Shown here: piece by piece, positions 18,309 to 26,352 of the stretch
Layout: every line of letters begins with the position of its first letter
How positions within the stretch are numbered: position 1 is the stretch's first letter
From: Clostridia bacterium
Lineage (GTDB): Bacteria; Bacillota; Clostridia; Christensenellales; Borkfalkiaceae
NCBI GenBank assembly: GCA_017467345.1
Contig: JAFTSI010000036.1
Span: 1-34,116, forward strand
Length of the DNA: 34,116 bases
Direction: 5' to 3'
Program-made: the position numbers and the translations under genes
Notes under the pieces: generated by a model
The model's input: only the letters and a program-made list of their open reading frames with translations
Databases searched by the model: none
What the model was told of the DNA's origin: nothing

Positions 18309-18403
18309 TTTTCTTTTCTCCTATTACTCTTTCTCTATATTTCTTGAAAGGGTTTTCACAACTGCAAAAACGCCTTAAAAATAGTTTCAAATAAAGAAAA
18401 ATT

Positions 18404-18426
18404 GGGCGACATAAAATAAGCCGCCC
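18404..18426 (-). terminator. Terminator/attenuator between rpsO and pnp
   Basis: GGGCGGC/GTCGCCC (one G-T pair) with a 9-nt loop is followed on the minus strand by AATTTTTC. It lies 7 bp past the rpsO stop. Partial readthrough would set a lower level of pnp than of rpsO. Confidence 0.78.
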
Positions 18427-18433
18427 TTTTTTA

Positions 18434-18697
18434 TTATTTTCTTAAATCTAAATCAGCAATAACTTTTCTGTATCTTTCAATATCAATATTTTGCAAATAC
18501 TTTAAAAGTCCACGACGCTCACCAACCATTTTCAAAAGACCGCGCCTTGAATGGTTGTCGTGCTTGTTTGCCTTTAAGTGTTCGTTTAAGTGATTAATTC
18601 TTTCGGTTAAAAGTGCGATTTGAACTTCTGCCGAACCAGTATCACCTTCGTGACGAGCAAACTTTGCTATGATTTCGTTTTTCTTTGCTTTTTCCAT
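18434..18697 (-). CDS. rpsO: 30S ribosomal protein S15
   Basis: The product has 87 residues from the ATG at 18697. A perfect AGGAGGT lies 8 nt before it, and the protein then starts [13 protein letters not shown], as usual; the longer in-frame reading back to 18775 covers the leader RNA and is not coding. The S15 signature is complete ([45 protein letters not shown] [12 protein letters not shown]). S15 binds 16S rRNA at the central-domain three-way junction early in 30S assembly and often represses its own mRNA. A strong promoter and a structured leader precede it. Confidence 0.98.
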   Translation of the reverse strand: MEKAKKNEIIAKFARHEGDTGSAEVQIALLTERINHLNEHLKANKHDNHSRRGLLKMVGERRGLLKYLQNIDIERYRKVIADLDLRK

Positions 18698-18745
18698 TTC
18701 TTTTTTACCTCCTGTTTTTATGGAATAATTCACTATTGACAACGC

Positions 18746-18771
18746 CAAGGGTGGAGAACCACAAAGCCTTG
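18746..18771 (-). promoter_or_regulatory. Structured rpsO leader hairpin, probable S15 autoregulatory element
   Basis: The transcribed strand reads CAAGG-CUUU-GUGG-UUCU-CCAC-CCUUG. This is a 5-bp outer stem, a 4-nt one-sided bulge, a 4-bp inner stem and a UUCU loop, within the 5' UTR of about 90 nt and some 50 nt before the start codon. S15-binding mRNA leaders are known from several bacterial groups and differ in shape between them. This element is a candidate by position and structure only; it was not matched to a described class. Confidence 0.5.
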
Positions 18772-18791
18772 CCAAAGCATTAAGCCTATTT

Positions 18792-18820
18792 AGTATAACA
18801 AAATACTTTGTTTTTGTCTA
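18792..18820 (-). promoter_or_regulatory. rpsO: rpsO promoter
   Basis: On the minus strand TAGACA (18815-18820) and TATACT (18792-18797) are 17 nt apart, a near-consensus sigma-A promoter. Transcription would start near 18785 and give a leader of about 88 nt. Confidence 0.8.
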
Positions 18821-18849
18821 CTATTTTTTTGTTTTTTATATTATATATT

Positions 18850-19869
18850 TTAATTAAACTTAAAAATCTTTCTTACGATAACATATATTGATTTGCAAAG
18901 CCCGCAAATAAACTTGTTATCTGATTCTGCCATACCTGTAAGCATATTCTTACATTTACGGTGCGTGCGCTTATCTTTTTCCTTTAAGTAGTTCCAAAGT
19001 TTGCGCTTTTTCTCAAAACTTTCTTTTGTGTCTTGCTTGATTAGATAAATGCTGTTTATCGTCATCATTATAGATACAAACGATAACATATACTTATAAA
19101 GTTTTGGGTCGGTTTTTTCAAAATCACTAAGCCTATAAGCATCAATAATCATATAGGTAACCTTAATATGTTGGTCAATTCTATTCATTATAACACTTTC
19201 GGCAACCGACTGATCGCTTCTGCCGATATAGTAGCGATAGAAATTGATGTTTAAATACCTAAATGTTTTGATTAATGGAAGTGGCTTGTAAACGAAAAGA
19301 TTATCTACATAAAAGGTGTGTTTAGGTAGGTTTATATCTGCACTTTTCAAAAGTTCCGTTTTATAAATCATAGAGTGCATTGCAAGAAACTTTCCCACAG
19401 GCATCTTTTTCGTTTCGCTAAAGGTAAAGTTTCTATTTACTGGGAACTCTTTTTCGTATTTGATAATTTTTTGAGTGTTATCTTCTGCGTGTTCGTAAAC
19501 ATAGTTTACCACAAATGCATCTGGCGCACTCTCTTCAGGCTCTTTTCTTAAAACACCCATTAGTTCTTCTAAGGCATCTCTATCAACCCAGTCGTCGCTA
19601 TCAACGACCTTAAAATAATTGCCTTCGGCAATATTTAAAGCAGTCATAACCGCATCGCCATGCCCACCATTTTCTTTGTGAACTGCTCTAATAATACTTG
19701 GATATTTTTCAGCGTAGCCATCGGCAATGCTTGCGGTGTTATCTTTGGTAGAGCCGTCATTGACGATTATTATCTCTATACCATCGCCACCTGCTAATAA
19801 ACTTTCTATACATTTTTCCATATACGCCGCTGAGTTATAACACGGAACGGCAAAAGTTATATGTTTCAT
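18850..19869 (-). CDS. Family 2 glycosyltransferase
   Basis: The 339-residue GT-A fold protein starts with HITFAVPCYNSAAYMEKCI and EIIIVNDGSTKDNT, the nucleotide-sugar half. Next come ENGGHGDAVMTALNIAEG and the metal-binding DSDDW (DXD motif) with VVDSDDWVD. The C-terminal 100 residues are basic and may lie on the membrane, but no clear transmembrane helix is present. Donor and acceptor sugars cannot be told. Its ATG overlaps the hemZ stop (ATGA), so it is the last gene of the recJ-rel-MBL-hemZ operon. A glycosyltransferase is not a standard member of that operon, which suggests local recruitment. Confidence 0.9.
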   Translation of the reverse strand: MKHITFAVPCYNSAAYMEKCIESLLAGGDGIEIIIVNDGSTKDNTASIADGYAEKYPSIIRAVHKENGGHGDAVMTALNIAEGNYFKVVDSDDWVDRDALEELMGVLRKEPEESAPDAFVVNYVYEHAEDNTQKIIKYEKEFPVNRNFTFSETKKMPVGKFLAMHSMIYKTELLKSADINLPKHTFYVDNLFVYKPLPLIKTFRYLNINFYRYYIGRSDQSVAESVIMNRIDQHIKVTYMIIDAYRLSDFEKTDPKLYKYMLSFVSIMMTINSIYLIKQDTKESFEKKRKLWNYLKEKDKRTHRKCKNMLTGMAESDNKFICGLCKSIYVIVRKIFKFN

Positions 19870-21248
19870 ATTTCCCTTTCCAAAAATAATTCTTTTTTCT
19901 TTTGAATTATAGTATCAATTTTTCCTAAATAACTTAAAACATCTTTGGGGCTTGCGTATCGTTCAATCCTTTCAAAGTTTGAAGTTACCACCTTGCTTAT
20001 AGCATTTGCGCCACAAGCGACAACACTTGTTGTTTCTTCCATTGCGTCAATGTTATAAACACACTCTTTTCCCTTTAAGGCATAGCCTGTGTTTTCTAAA
20101 TTGCCTGCCGCATATTTTTGGCGATATAAGTAGTATGGTCTATAATCGTTTTCGCCAAGAGTTTTATGCGCGTAGTTTACCATTTCATCAATTTCATTAA
20201 CCGATAAACGCGAAGTGCTTTGGGTTAAATATGAGCCCTTTTTTAAGCACAATGTATGCACCGTTATATCATCTGGTTTTAGTGAAATAGTTTTATCTAA
20301 ACTATACTTAAAGTCGTTAAAATCTTCTTCGGGCAAACCTGCTATTAAATCCATATTAACATCAAAATATTTTTTTGCTAAATGGTATTTTTCTATGGTT
20401 TGGCTTTCGGTATGATTTCTACCTATAAGGTCAAGGGTTTTTTGGTTAAATGTTTGTGGATTAACACATACCCTTGTTACACCGTGCTCTTTAAGTAGTT
20501 TTAAGTTTTCTTCGGTAATTACATCAGGGCGACCTGCTTCCACAGTATACTCAACACCACTATTTATTTTATCAATAGCGCAAAGAACTTTATCAAGTTG
20601 CGCTATATTAAGCGATACTGGTGTTCCACCACCGATATATATACTTCTTAATTTTTTTATTAATTGCGCGCTTTCGTTAATTTCTTTAACAAGCGTTTCC
20701 ACATATTCATCAACCTTTCCACGCGCAGACTTAATGTCTTGACTAATAAATGAACAGTATTTGCAACGGGTTGGGCAAAATGGTATAAATACAAATAAAT
20801 CGGTGTTAAGGTTATTTTTTTCGTATAAACCTTTTTGCGTTTCAAGTATTTTTTTTACAAGCGAAGTTTTTTCTTCGCTAACTTTCATTACGCTTTGAAA
20901 AAAATCAATAAACTCACCCGTTTCTTCTATTTGAGAATATGCAAGTTTAGTAGGCCTTATCCCTGTAAGTGCGCCCCACGGAAGTTCCTTCCCAAGCGAC
21001 CTTGAAAGCGCTTTATATAGCGATAGTTTTGCATATCGTTTAATTAAACGCTTTTTCACTATTTGGTCGTTAGTTTCAGGAATAAGGTTTCCGTATGCGT
21101 AACTTTGTCCGTTTATTACAAAAGTATTTATAAGTCTATCGGGGCTTTCTTTGAAAAGGTGTTTTATTCTTAAAGAATCGTCAACGCCAAAGGCGGTTGC
21201 CACTTCTCTTAAATCACTTTCAAAGCCCGTTAATGGTGTTTCTATCAT
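19866..21248 (-). CDS. hemZ: HemZ-type radical SAM protein (coproporphyrinogen dehydrogenase-like)
   Basis: The 460-residue product has a specific N-terminal region of about 145 residues (WGALTGIRPTKLAYS is a hallmark of HemZ) followed by a radical SAM core. The 4Fe-4S motif CPTRCKYC is at 158-165. SAM-binding and HemN-like features follow (IYIGGGTPVSLN, TVEAGRPDVITEENL, NPQTFNQKTLDLIGRNHT, DLIAGLPEED). Known HemN-family members act oxygen-independently on coproporphyrinogen III; for clostridial HemZ this activity is mostly presumed, and no other haem gene is in the window. Start and stop overlap both neighbours by ATGA. The order rel-MBL-hemZ is conserved in Clostridia. Confidence 0.92.
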   Translation of the reverse strand: MIETPLTGFESDLREVATAFGVDDSLRIKHLFKESPDRLINTFVINGQSYAYGNLIPETNDQIVKKRLIKRYAKLSLYKALSRSLGKELPWGALTGIRPTKLAYSQIEETGEFIDFFQSVMKVSEEKTSLVKKILETQKGLYEKNNLNTDLFVFIPFCPTRCKYCSFISQDIKSARGKVDEYVETLVKEINESAQLIKKLRSIYIGGGTPVSLNIAQLDKVLCAIDKINSGVEYTVEAGRPDVITEENLKLLKEHGVTRVCVNPQTFNQKTLDLIGRNHTESQTIEKYHLAKKYFDVNMDLIAGLPEEDFNDFKYSLDKTISLKPDDITVHTLCLKKGSYLTQSTSRLSVNEIDEMVNYAHKTLGENDYRPYYLYRQKYAAGNLENTGYALKGKECVYNIDAMEETTSVVACGANAISKVVTSNFERIERYASPKDVLSYLGKIDTIIQKKKELFLEREI

Positions 21249-21862
21249 ATAAATCTACTGTAAGGATTGTTTTCCCTTTCAAAGTTCAATGTGCTTTCTT
21301 CTCCGTGTCCTGGGTAAACTATATAGTTTTTAGATAGCGAAAATAGTTTTTTGAGCGAACACTTCATATCTTCAAAACTACCTGTGGGAAAATCAGTTCT
21401 TCCTATAGATAGATTAAAAAGAGTGTCGCCTGTAAATAAAGCATTATCAACTAAATAACAAACCGAACCATCGGTATGCCCAGCAGTTGCTATCACTTTG
21501 ATATCAAAACCTTCAATTTGCAACATATCGCCGTCATAAACCTTATAGTTAGGCGTAAAGGTTTGAAAGTTTAAGCCAAAATCTTTACTTAAAGTATCAC
21601 CTAAAACCAACTTTTCATAGTCTTTATCAGGTGCGTATATTTTTACACCATTATCTTGGAAAAGTTTTGCGTTGCCTGCGTGGTCAAAATGCGCGTGAGT
21701 TAGAAGTTCGGCTTTTATTTCTATGCCAAGTTCTTTCGCGTAGTTGTTTATTATTTCATAGTGTTCGCCACCGTCAATTATAACGGCAGTTTTGGTTTTT
21801 TCGTTTATCAAAAAGTAGGTGTTTACACCAAGCACGCCTGTTTGTAGTTTTTTAATTATCAA
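21245..21862 (-). CDS. Metallo-beta-lactamase-fold hydrolase, glyoxalase II-like
   Basis: The product has 205 residues. It starts at a TTG directly after the rel stop; this gives the N-terminus IIKKLQTGVLGVNTYFL expected of the family, and no ATG is available near. The binuclear zinc motif HAHFDH is at 56-61. Other metal ligands are in TAGHTDGSVCYL, FTGDTLFNLSIGRTDFP and VYPGHGEES. The family includes hydroxyacylglutathione hydrolases and persulfide dioxygenases, but the small Firmicutes form encoded next to rel has no settled substrate. It overlaps hemZ by an ATGA junction and is probably translated by coupling from rel. Confidence 0.9.
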   Translation of the reverse strand: MIIKKLQTGVLGVNTYFLINEKTKTAVIIDGGEHYEIINNYAKELGIEIKAELLTHAHFDHAGNAKLFQDNGVKIYAPDKDYEKLVLGDTLSKDFGLNFQTFTPNYKVYDGDMLQIEGFDIKVIATAGHTDGSVCYLVDNALFTGDTLFNLSIGRTDFPTGSFEDMKCSLKKLFSLSKNYIVYPGHGEESTLNFERENNPYSRFI

Positions 21863-23392
21863 TTAAGTAGCCGTCCTAAATACATCAGTTATTTTTGGTT
21901 CTTGCTTTAATTTTACTATTAGATTTTCAAGTTCTTGCTTGCCGTTTACCCTAACATTAAAATCAACTACCGATTGCGAAAGTTTAGTATCCGTTCTGCC
22001 GTTGGTAGAAACGATTACTAAATTGAGTTTAGCAACCACACCTGAAACGATTGATAGTATTTCCATTTGGTTGTTGCCTATAACCTTAATGCCTGCATTA
22101 TAAGCAGAGCCAAGCCTATCAGTCCAGTTAACTTCAATTATTCTATCGTTTTCGGCTTGTTTAAGATTTGGGCAATCGCGCCTATGAACAGTAACGCCAC
22201 GGCCACGAGATATAAAACCAACTATGTCATCACCTGGAACTGGATTACAGCAACCTGCAAACCTTACCAAAAGGTTGGGCATTCCTTTTACTTCTACACT
22301 ACCTTGCGTGGTTTTATTAATGCTGGCAAACTTGGGTATTTCTTTTTTAGGTTGACTTTTACGGTAGTAATCAATGAGTTTTAATAAAACTTGGTTGGTT
22401 GATACTGCGCCAAAGCCAATAGATGCAAACATTTCTTCTTGGTTTGAAAAAGAAAGTTTTGATGCTATTCTTAAAAAGGAATCTTCGGTTAATAAATCGT
22501 TAAGGTTAAATCCGCGTTTTTTCGCCTCATCTTCAAGCATATTTTTGCCCGTTTTAACATTTTCTTCCTTCATTTCACGGCGGAAAAATTGCTTGATTTT
22601 TACCCTTGCGCTTGAACTTTTAACTATTTTAAGCCAGTCCCACGAAGGGCCTTTTGAGTTTTGAGAAGTTATTATTTCAACAACATCTCCAACTTGTAAG
22701 GTGTAGTTTAACGGAACAATTTTAGAGTTTACCTTTGCGCCCGTGCATTTGTTTCCTATTGCAGAGTGAATATTATACGCAAAGTCAAGTGGTGTTGCAT
22801 CTTTAGGTAAACTGATAACATCACCTTTAGGGGTAAATACTAAAACTTCTGAACTATAAATGTCGCCTTTAAGGGTGTTTAAAAACTCTTTACTATCTTT
22901 TAAGCCACCCTGCCATTCCATTACTTCGCGAATCCAAGAAAGGCGTTCATCAAAATCATCAGATTCTTTTTTGTTTTCTTTATACTTCCAGTGCGCTGCG
23001 ATACCGTATTCAGCAGTATGGTTCATTTCGTAGGTTCTTATTTGTATTTCAAAAACCTTACCAAAGTTAGTTGCAACCGTTGTATGCAACGAACGATACA
23101 TATTTTGTTTTGGGGTTGCAATATAATCTTTAATGCGACCTGGAACAGGTTTCCACCTATGGTGGATTTTGCCAAGGATTTCATAGCACTCATCAATAGA
23201 GTTTACTATTACCCTAACGGCAATTAAATCGTATATTTGGTCAAGCGATTTGTTTTGCTTGGTCATTTTACGGTAGATGCTATAAAGGTGCTTTTTTCTA
23301 CCGAACACTTCAAAATCTTTAATCTTAGAATCTTTAAGCATTTCGTCAAGTTGTTCAACTACATGGCTAACAAGTTCTAAGTTTTCTTGCAT
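21863..23392 (-). CDS. rel: Rel (p)ppGpp synthetase, C-terminal fragment: synthetase, TGS, zinc-finger and ACT domains
   Basis: The fragment has 509 residues from the first ATG (23392) after an in-frame TAA that splits the gene. The synthetase domain is complete: FGRKKHLYSIYRKM (G-loop), DLIAVRVIV, GRIKDYIATPK with the RxKD signature of bifunctional enzymes, NMYRSLHTTV and EIQIRTYEMNHTAEYG. The TGS domain (VFTPKGDVISLPKDATPLDF), the Cys-rich ribosome-contact domain (RFAGCCNPVPGDDIVG, HRRDCPN) and a C-terminal ACT domain follow. There is no good ribosome site before 23392 (GAAGAA only), so expression would depend on reinitiation or readthrough. It makes (p)ppGpp on starved ribosomes in intact relatives. 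Here it would lack its hydrolase in cis. Confidence 0.9.
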   Translation of the reverse strand: MQENLELVSHVVEQLDEMLKDSKIKDFEVFGRKKHLYSIYRKMTKQNKSLDQIYDLIAVRVIVNSIDECYEILGKIHHRWKPVPGRIKDYIATPKQNMYRSLHTTVATNFGKVFEIQIRTYEMNHTAEYGIAAHWKYKENKKESDDFDERLSWIREVMEWQGGLKDSKEFLNTLKGDIYSSEVLVFTPKGDVISLPKDATPLDFAYNIHSAIGNKCTGAKVNSKIVPLNYTLQVGDVVEIITSQNSKGPSWDWLKIVKSSSARVKIKQFFRREMKEENVKTGKNMLEDEAKKRGFNLNDLLTEDSFLRIASKLSFSNQEEMFASIGFGAVSTNQVLLKLIDYYRKSQPKKEIPKFASINKTTQGSVEVKGMPNLLVRFAGCCNPVPGDDIVGFISRGRGVTVHRRDCPNLKQAENDRIIEVNWTDRLGSAYNAGIKVIGNNQMEILSIVSGVVAKLNLVIVSTNGRTDTKLSQSVVDFNVRVNGKQELENLIVKLKQEPKITDVFRTAT

Positions 23393-23434
23393 GCGTTCTT
23401 CTACGCCGGTATATAAAAACTCATAAAAATCGGG

Positions 23435-23998
23435 TTATAAATATTTTAAGCATAGGTCTTCAAGTTCGCATTTGATTTGCGAAATACCAAGCCTATCGGC
23501 AAGTGGCGCGTAAATATCAAGCGTTTCCTTTGCCATTCTTTCACGGCGTTCTTTTGATAAAAAGTTGAGTGAACGCATATTGTGCAATCTATCGGCAAGT
23601 TTAATAATGATAACCCTTATATCTTTTGCCATTGCAACGAATATCTTACGGAAGTTTTCGGCTTGTTCTTCTTCAAGTGAGTTAAAAGCAATTTGGTCAA
23701 GTTTAGTAACGCCTTTAACAAGTTCTAAAACTTCATCACCAAACTCTTTTTTTATATCCCCCTCACTAACAGGTGTATCTTCAATTCCATCATGCAAAAA
23801 GGCGGCCGCAACTGTTGCTGAGTCAAGACCTAAATCAACAAGTATTTGCGCAACTGCGCAAGGGTGCGAAAAGTATTCTTCACCCGAGGCGCGCTTTTGG
23901 TTTGCGTGCGCTTTTTTTGCGAAGTCATACGCCTTTTCAAGCAATACTAAATCTTTGCCTGAATATGCAATTTCTATCTTTTCAAATACATCATTCAT
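23435..23998 (-). CDS. rel: Rel N-terminal fragment: HD-type (p)ppGpp hydrolase domain
   Basis: The fragment has 187 residues ending at TAA 23435-23437. The hydrolase motifs are intact: HANQKRASGEEYFSHP, LHDGIEDT at 68-75 (the HD dyad at 69-70) and KLADRLHNMRSL at 133-144. It ends at LEDLCLKYL, the last helix before the synthetase domain. The 14 codons after the TAA (PDFYEFL and on) continue the family sequence in the same frame up to the ATG of the next fragment. Replacing the TAA by a sense codon such as GAA would give a normal 711-residue bifunctional Rel. The start lies 1 bp past the recJ stop, with AAAGGG in recJ as ribosome site. Either a nonsense mutation, a sequencing error or a genuine two-part Rel. 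Confidence 0.9.
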   Translation of the reverse strand: MNDVFEKIEIAYSGKDLVLLEKAYDFAKKAHANQKRASGEEYFSHPCAVAQILVDLGLDSATVAAAFLHDGIEDTPVSEGDIKKEFGDEVLELVKGVTKLDQIAFNSLEEEQAENFRKIFVAMAKDIRVIIIKLADRLHNMRSLNFLSKERRERMAKETLDIYAPLADRLGISQIKCELEDLCLKYL

Positions 23999-23999
23999 A

Positions 24000-26285
24000 T
24001 CAACCCTTTATTGATAAGATTTTACTATATATAGCCGAATTTGTCAATGTGCTTTTTGCATTAGCATCGCGTTTTAACACTCCATCTTTGGAATAGAATA
24101 TTCCAAGTTCCATAAATACTGCCGTTGAAAACACGAATTGCTCTCTACTTATTGCCTTTGTAGAGTGCTCATATAAAGAGTTTAAATCGTTAAAACTTTT
24201 GCCAAGTAATTTTTCAAGTTCTACATATACTTGAACAAAATCTGTTCTATCAGTAGAAACACCGTCAATCTTTTTATAGCCTATTAGCCCTTCTACTTGA
24301 TAACTATTCTTAAAGCCCTTTGCATAGTGCAAGGGTTTATCTAAATACACTATTGTATCGTAGCCGTCAGGTCTTGTATAAGGCGCAACGATTACGCAGT
24401 TTCTAAAGTTTTTATAAAGTGGCTTATGCATACATACTGGCAAATCTTTAAGCGTTGGATAATGCTCAAGATTTTTATAATCGGCAAGCGCATACACCGT
24501 GCCGAAACTTCTTCCGTTTTCGGGAAGTTCTGCCACCGATTTTACTCCATATGCAGGCAAGTCTTCATCTTTAATAGCAAGTAAAGCATTTTCAAAAAGT
24601 TTATTTTCAATGGTAGAAAAATCGCCATAATCGGCTACTACTTGCTTTACATAGCCCTTAAAATATTCTTTACCACGGAATACTGAAACATTACTTTCAA
24701 AAACTATTTCTTTATCTATATTAAGCGAAAGCCTTTCGGTATCACCTGCACCGTTAAAGTAAAGCATTTCAATACCACCTGCCATAAATGATACATGTGG
24801 TGAGCCAAACTTTAATTGCTTAACGGTAAGCGATTTAGCATCTACTGAAAATAGTGGGCGTTTATTGCCAACACCAAAGGGCTCAAAAAGTTCTATTTCT
24901 TTAGCAAACCTTGGCGAAAACTTTCCGTCAATTTTCCACTCTACCATAATCTTTTTAGTAAAGTCTGGCTTGCCATATACCCTATTTACATATTCGTTTA
25001 GGCGCGATTGAAGTTGTAAAAAGTTTTCTTTTGAAACGGAAACACCTGCCGCTTGTGCGTGGCCACCAAATGCCGTTAATAGGTCGCTTACAGAACTTAT
25101 CGCTTCAAAAATATTTACTCCATTATAACTTCTTGCAGAGCCTTTATAATAGCCATCTTGCAAAGCAAACACTATAACTGGACGGCAAAACTCTTCAACT
25201 AATTTACTTGCAACTATTCCTACAAAGCCTGCCTTCCAGTCGTCACTTGCAACAGTTATAACTGAATCGCCTGCAAGGTTTAAGTCAATTATTTTTTGCC
25301 TTGCTTCATCATATATCCTTTCACACTCAACTTGCCTTGCGATATTGTATTCGTTTAATTTTACACCTAAATCGTATATTTCATTTTCATCGGTAGAAGA
25401 AAAGAGTTTTAACGCGCACTTTGCATCACCCATTCTGCCACCTGCATTTATTCTTGGTGCAATGGTAAACGCAATACTTTGCGCCGATATAGTTTTATTT
25501 GAACTATCGTTTAACAAATACTTAAAACACGGCCTTAAATTGTTGTTGAATATTTTAAGACCTTCGCAAACTATATCACGGTTTTCGCCACTTAAATCCA
25601 TACTATCGGCAACGGTAGCAAGTGCAACAAAATCTAAATATTCGTCTGCCTTTTCGCCTATTAATGCCCTTGCAAGTTTATACGCAACACCTGCGCCACA
25701 TAAACCCTTAAAAGGATATTCGTCATAACTAAGTTTAGGGTCAATAACCGTGCAATTAGGCAACACTTGTGGGGGTTCGTGATGGTCGGTAACAATAACT
25801 GAAATGCCTAACTTTTCAAGTTCTTCAATTTTATCTTTATCGCTTATTCCACAGTCAACTGTAATAATTAAATCTATGGGCGAAGTTTTTTGCAAATCTT
25901 TAATTTTTTCAACATTTAAACCATAACCATCTTCGCGTTCTGGAACGGTATAAAGCGCGTTTATGCCATAATCTTTAAGGGCAAGTTTTAACACGGTGGT
26001 GGCGCAAATACCATCTGCGTCATAGTCTCCAAAAATTAATACACCTTTGTTTAACCTTTTTGCATTTTCAATTTCGTGAACTGCATCTTGCATACCTGAA
26101 AGCAAAAACGGGTCTAAAAAACCTTTTTTAGATGGGTTTATAAATGCCTTGATTTTCTCTTTAGTGTCTATTTTTCGGGAATACAAAAGCCTTGCGGTAT
26201 CAAAAAGCAATCCGCATTCGTTTGCAAGGCGAGATATATTTAATTTATCTGCGTCGGTTAAAACGCTACTTTGAATAATTTTCAT
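24000..26285 (-). CDS. recJ: Single-stranded-DNA-specific exonuclease RecJ
   Basis: The 761-residue DHH-family 5'-3' exonuclease acts in recombination and repair. DHH motifs appear in order: FGDYDADGICATTVL, TVDCGISD, VTDHHEPPQVLP, CGAGVAYKLA and FVALATVADSMDL. The DHHA1 part has RSYNGVNIFEAI and GGHAQAAGVSV, followed by an OB-like domain and a C-terminal extension of about 250 residues. The length is typical for Firmicutes RecJ. It begins downstream of the secF terminator and leads straight into rel, a conserved clostridial order. The ribosome site (AAGGA) is rather far (12 nt) from the ATG. Confidence 0.95.
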   Translation of the reverse strand: MKIIQSSVLTDADKLNISRLANECGLLFDTARLLYSRKIDTKEKIKAFINPSKKGFLDPFLLSGMQDAVHEIENAKRLNKGVLIFGDYDADGICATTVLKLALKDYGINALYTVPEREDGYGLNVEKIKDLQKTSPIDLIITVDCGISDKDKIEELEKLGISVIVTDHHEPPQVLPNCTVIDPKLSYDEYPFKGLCGAGVAYKLARALIGEKADEYLDFVALATVADSMDLSGENRDIVCEGLKIFNNNLRPCFKYLLNDSSNKTISAQSIAFTIAPRINAGGRMGDAKCALKLFSSTDENEIYDLGVKLNEYNIARQVECERIYDEARQKIIDLNLAGDSVITVASDDWKAGFVGIVASKLVEEFCRPVIVFALQDGYYKGSARSYNGVNIFEAISSVSDLLTAFGGHAQAAGVSVSKENFLQLQSRLNEYVNRVYGKPDFTKKIMVEWKIDGKFSPRFAKEIELFEPFGVGNKRPLFSVDAKSLTVKQLKFGSPHVSFMAGGIEMLYFNGAGDTERLSLNIDKEIVFESNVSVFRGKEYFKGYVKQVVADYGDFSTIENKLFENALLAIKDEDLPAYGVKSVAELPENGRSFGTVYALADYKNLEHYPTLKDLPVCMHKPLYKNFRNCVIVAPYTRPDGYDTIVYLDKPLHYAKGFKNSYQVEGLIGYKKIDGVSTDRTDFVQVYVELEKLLGKSFNDLNSLYEHSTKAISREQFVFSTAVFMELGIFYSKDGVLKRDANAKSTLTNSAIYSKILSIKG

Positions 26286-26310
26286 TTCCCGATAGTCCTT
26301 TTAATTATAA

Positions 26311-26337
26311 AATAAGGCGGGGTTTTCCCGCCTTATT
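26311..26337 (-). terminator. Intrinsic terminator after secF
   Basis: AATAAGGCGGG/CCCGCCTTATT forms an 11-bp stem with a 5-nt loop and ends in TTATTTTAT on the minus strand. It lies 15 bp past the secF stop and separates secDF from recJ. Confidence 0.9.
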
Positions 26338-26352
26338 CATTAGCAGTTTTGT

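Noticed and set aside
23435..23437. Reassignment of TAA to a sense codon in this organism
   Set aside because: Many genes here end normally at TAA (scfA, secD, rpsO, mscS, rubrerythrin), and no bacterial code with sense TAA is established.
23565..24014. Plus-strand frame of 149 codons over the rel break region
   Set aside because: Antisense to the intact HD-domain coding sequence; Ser-rich shadow translation.
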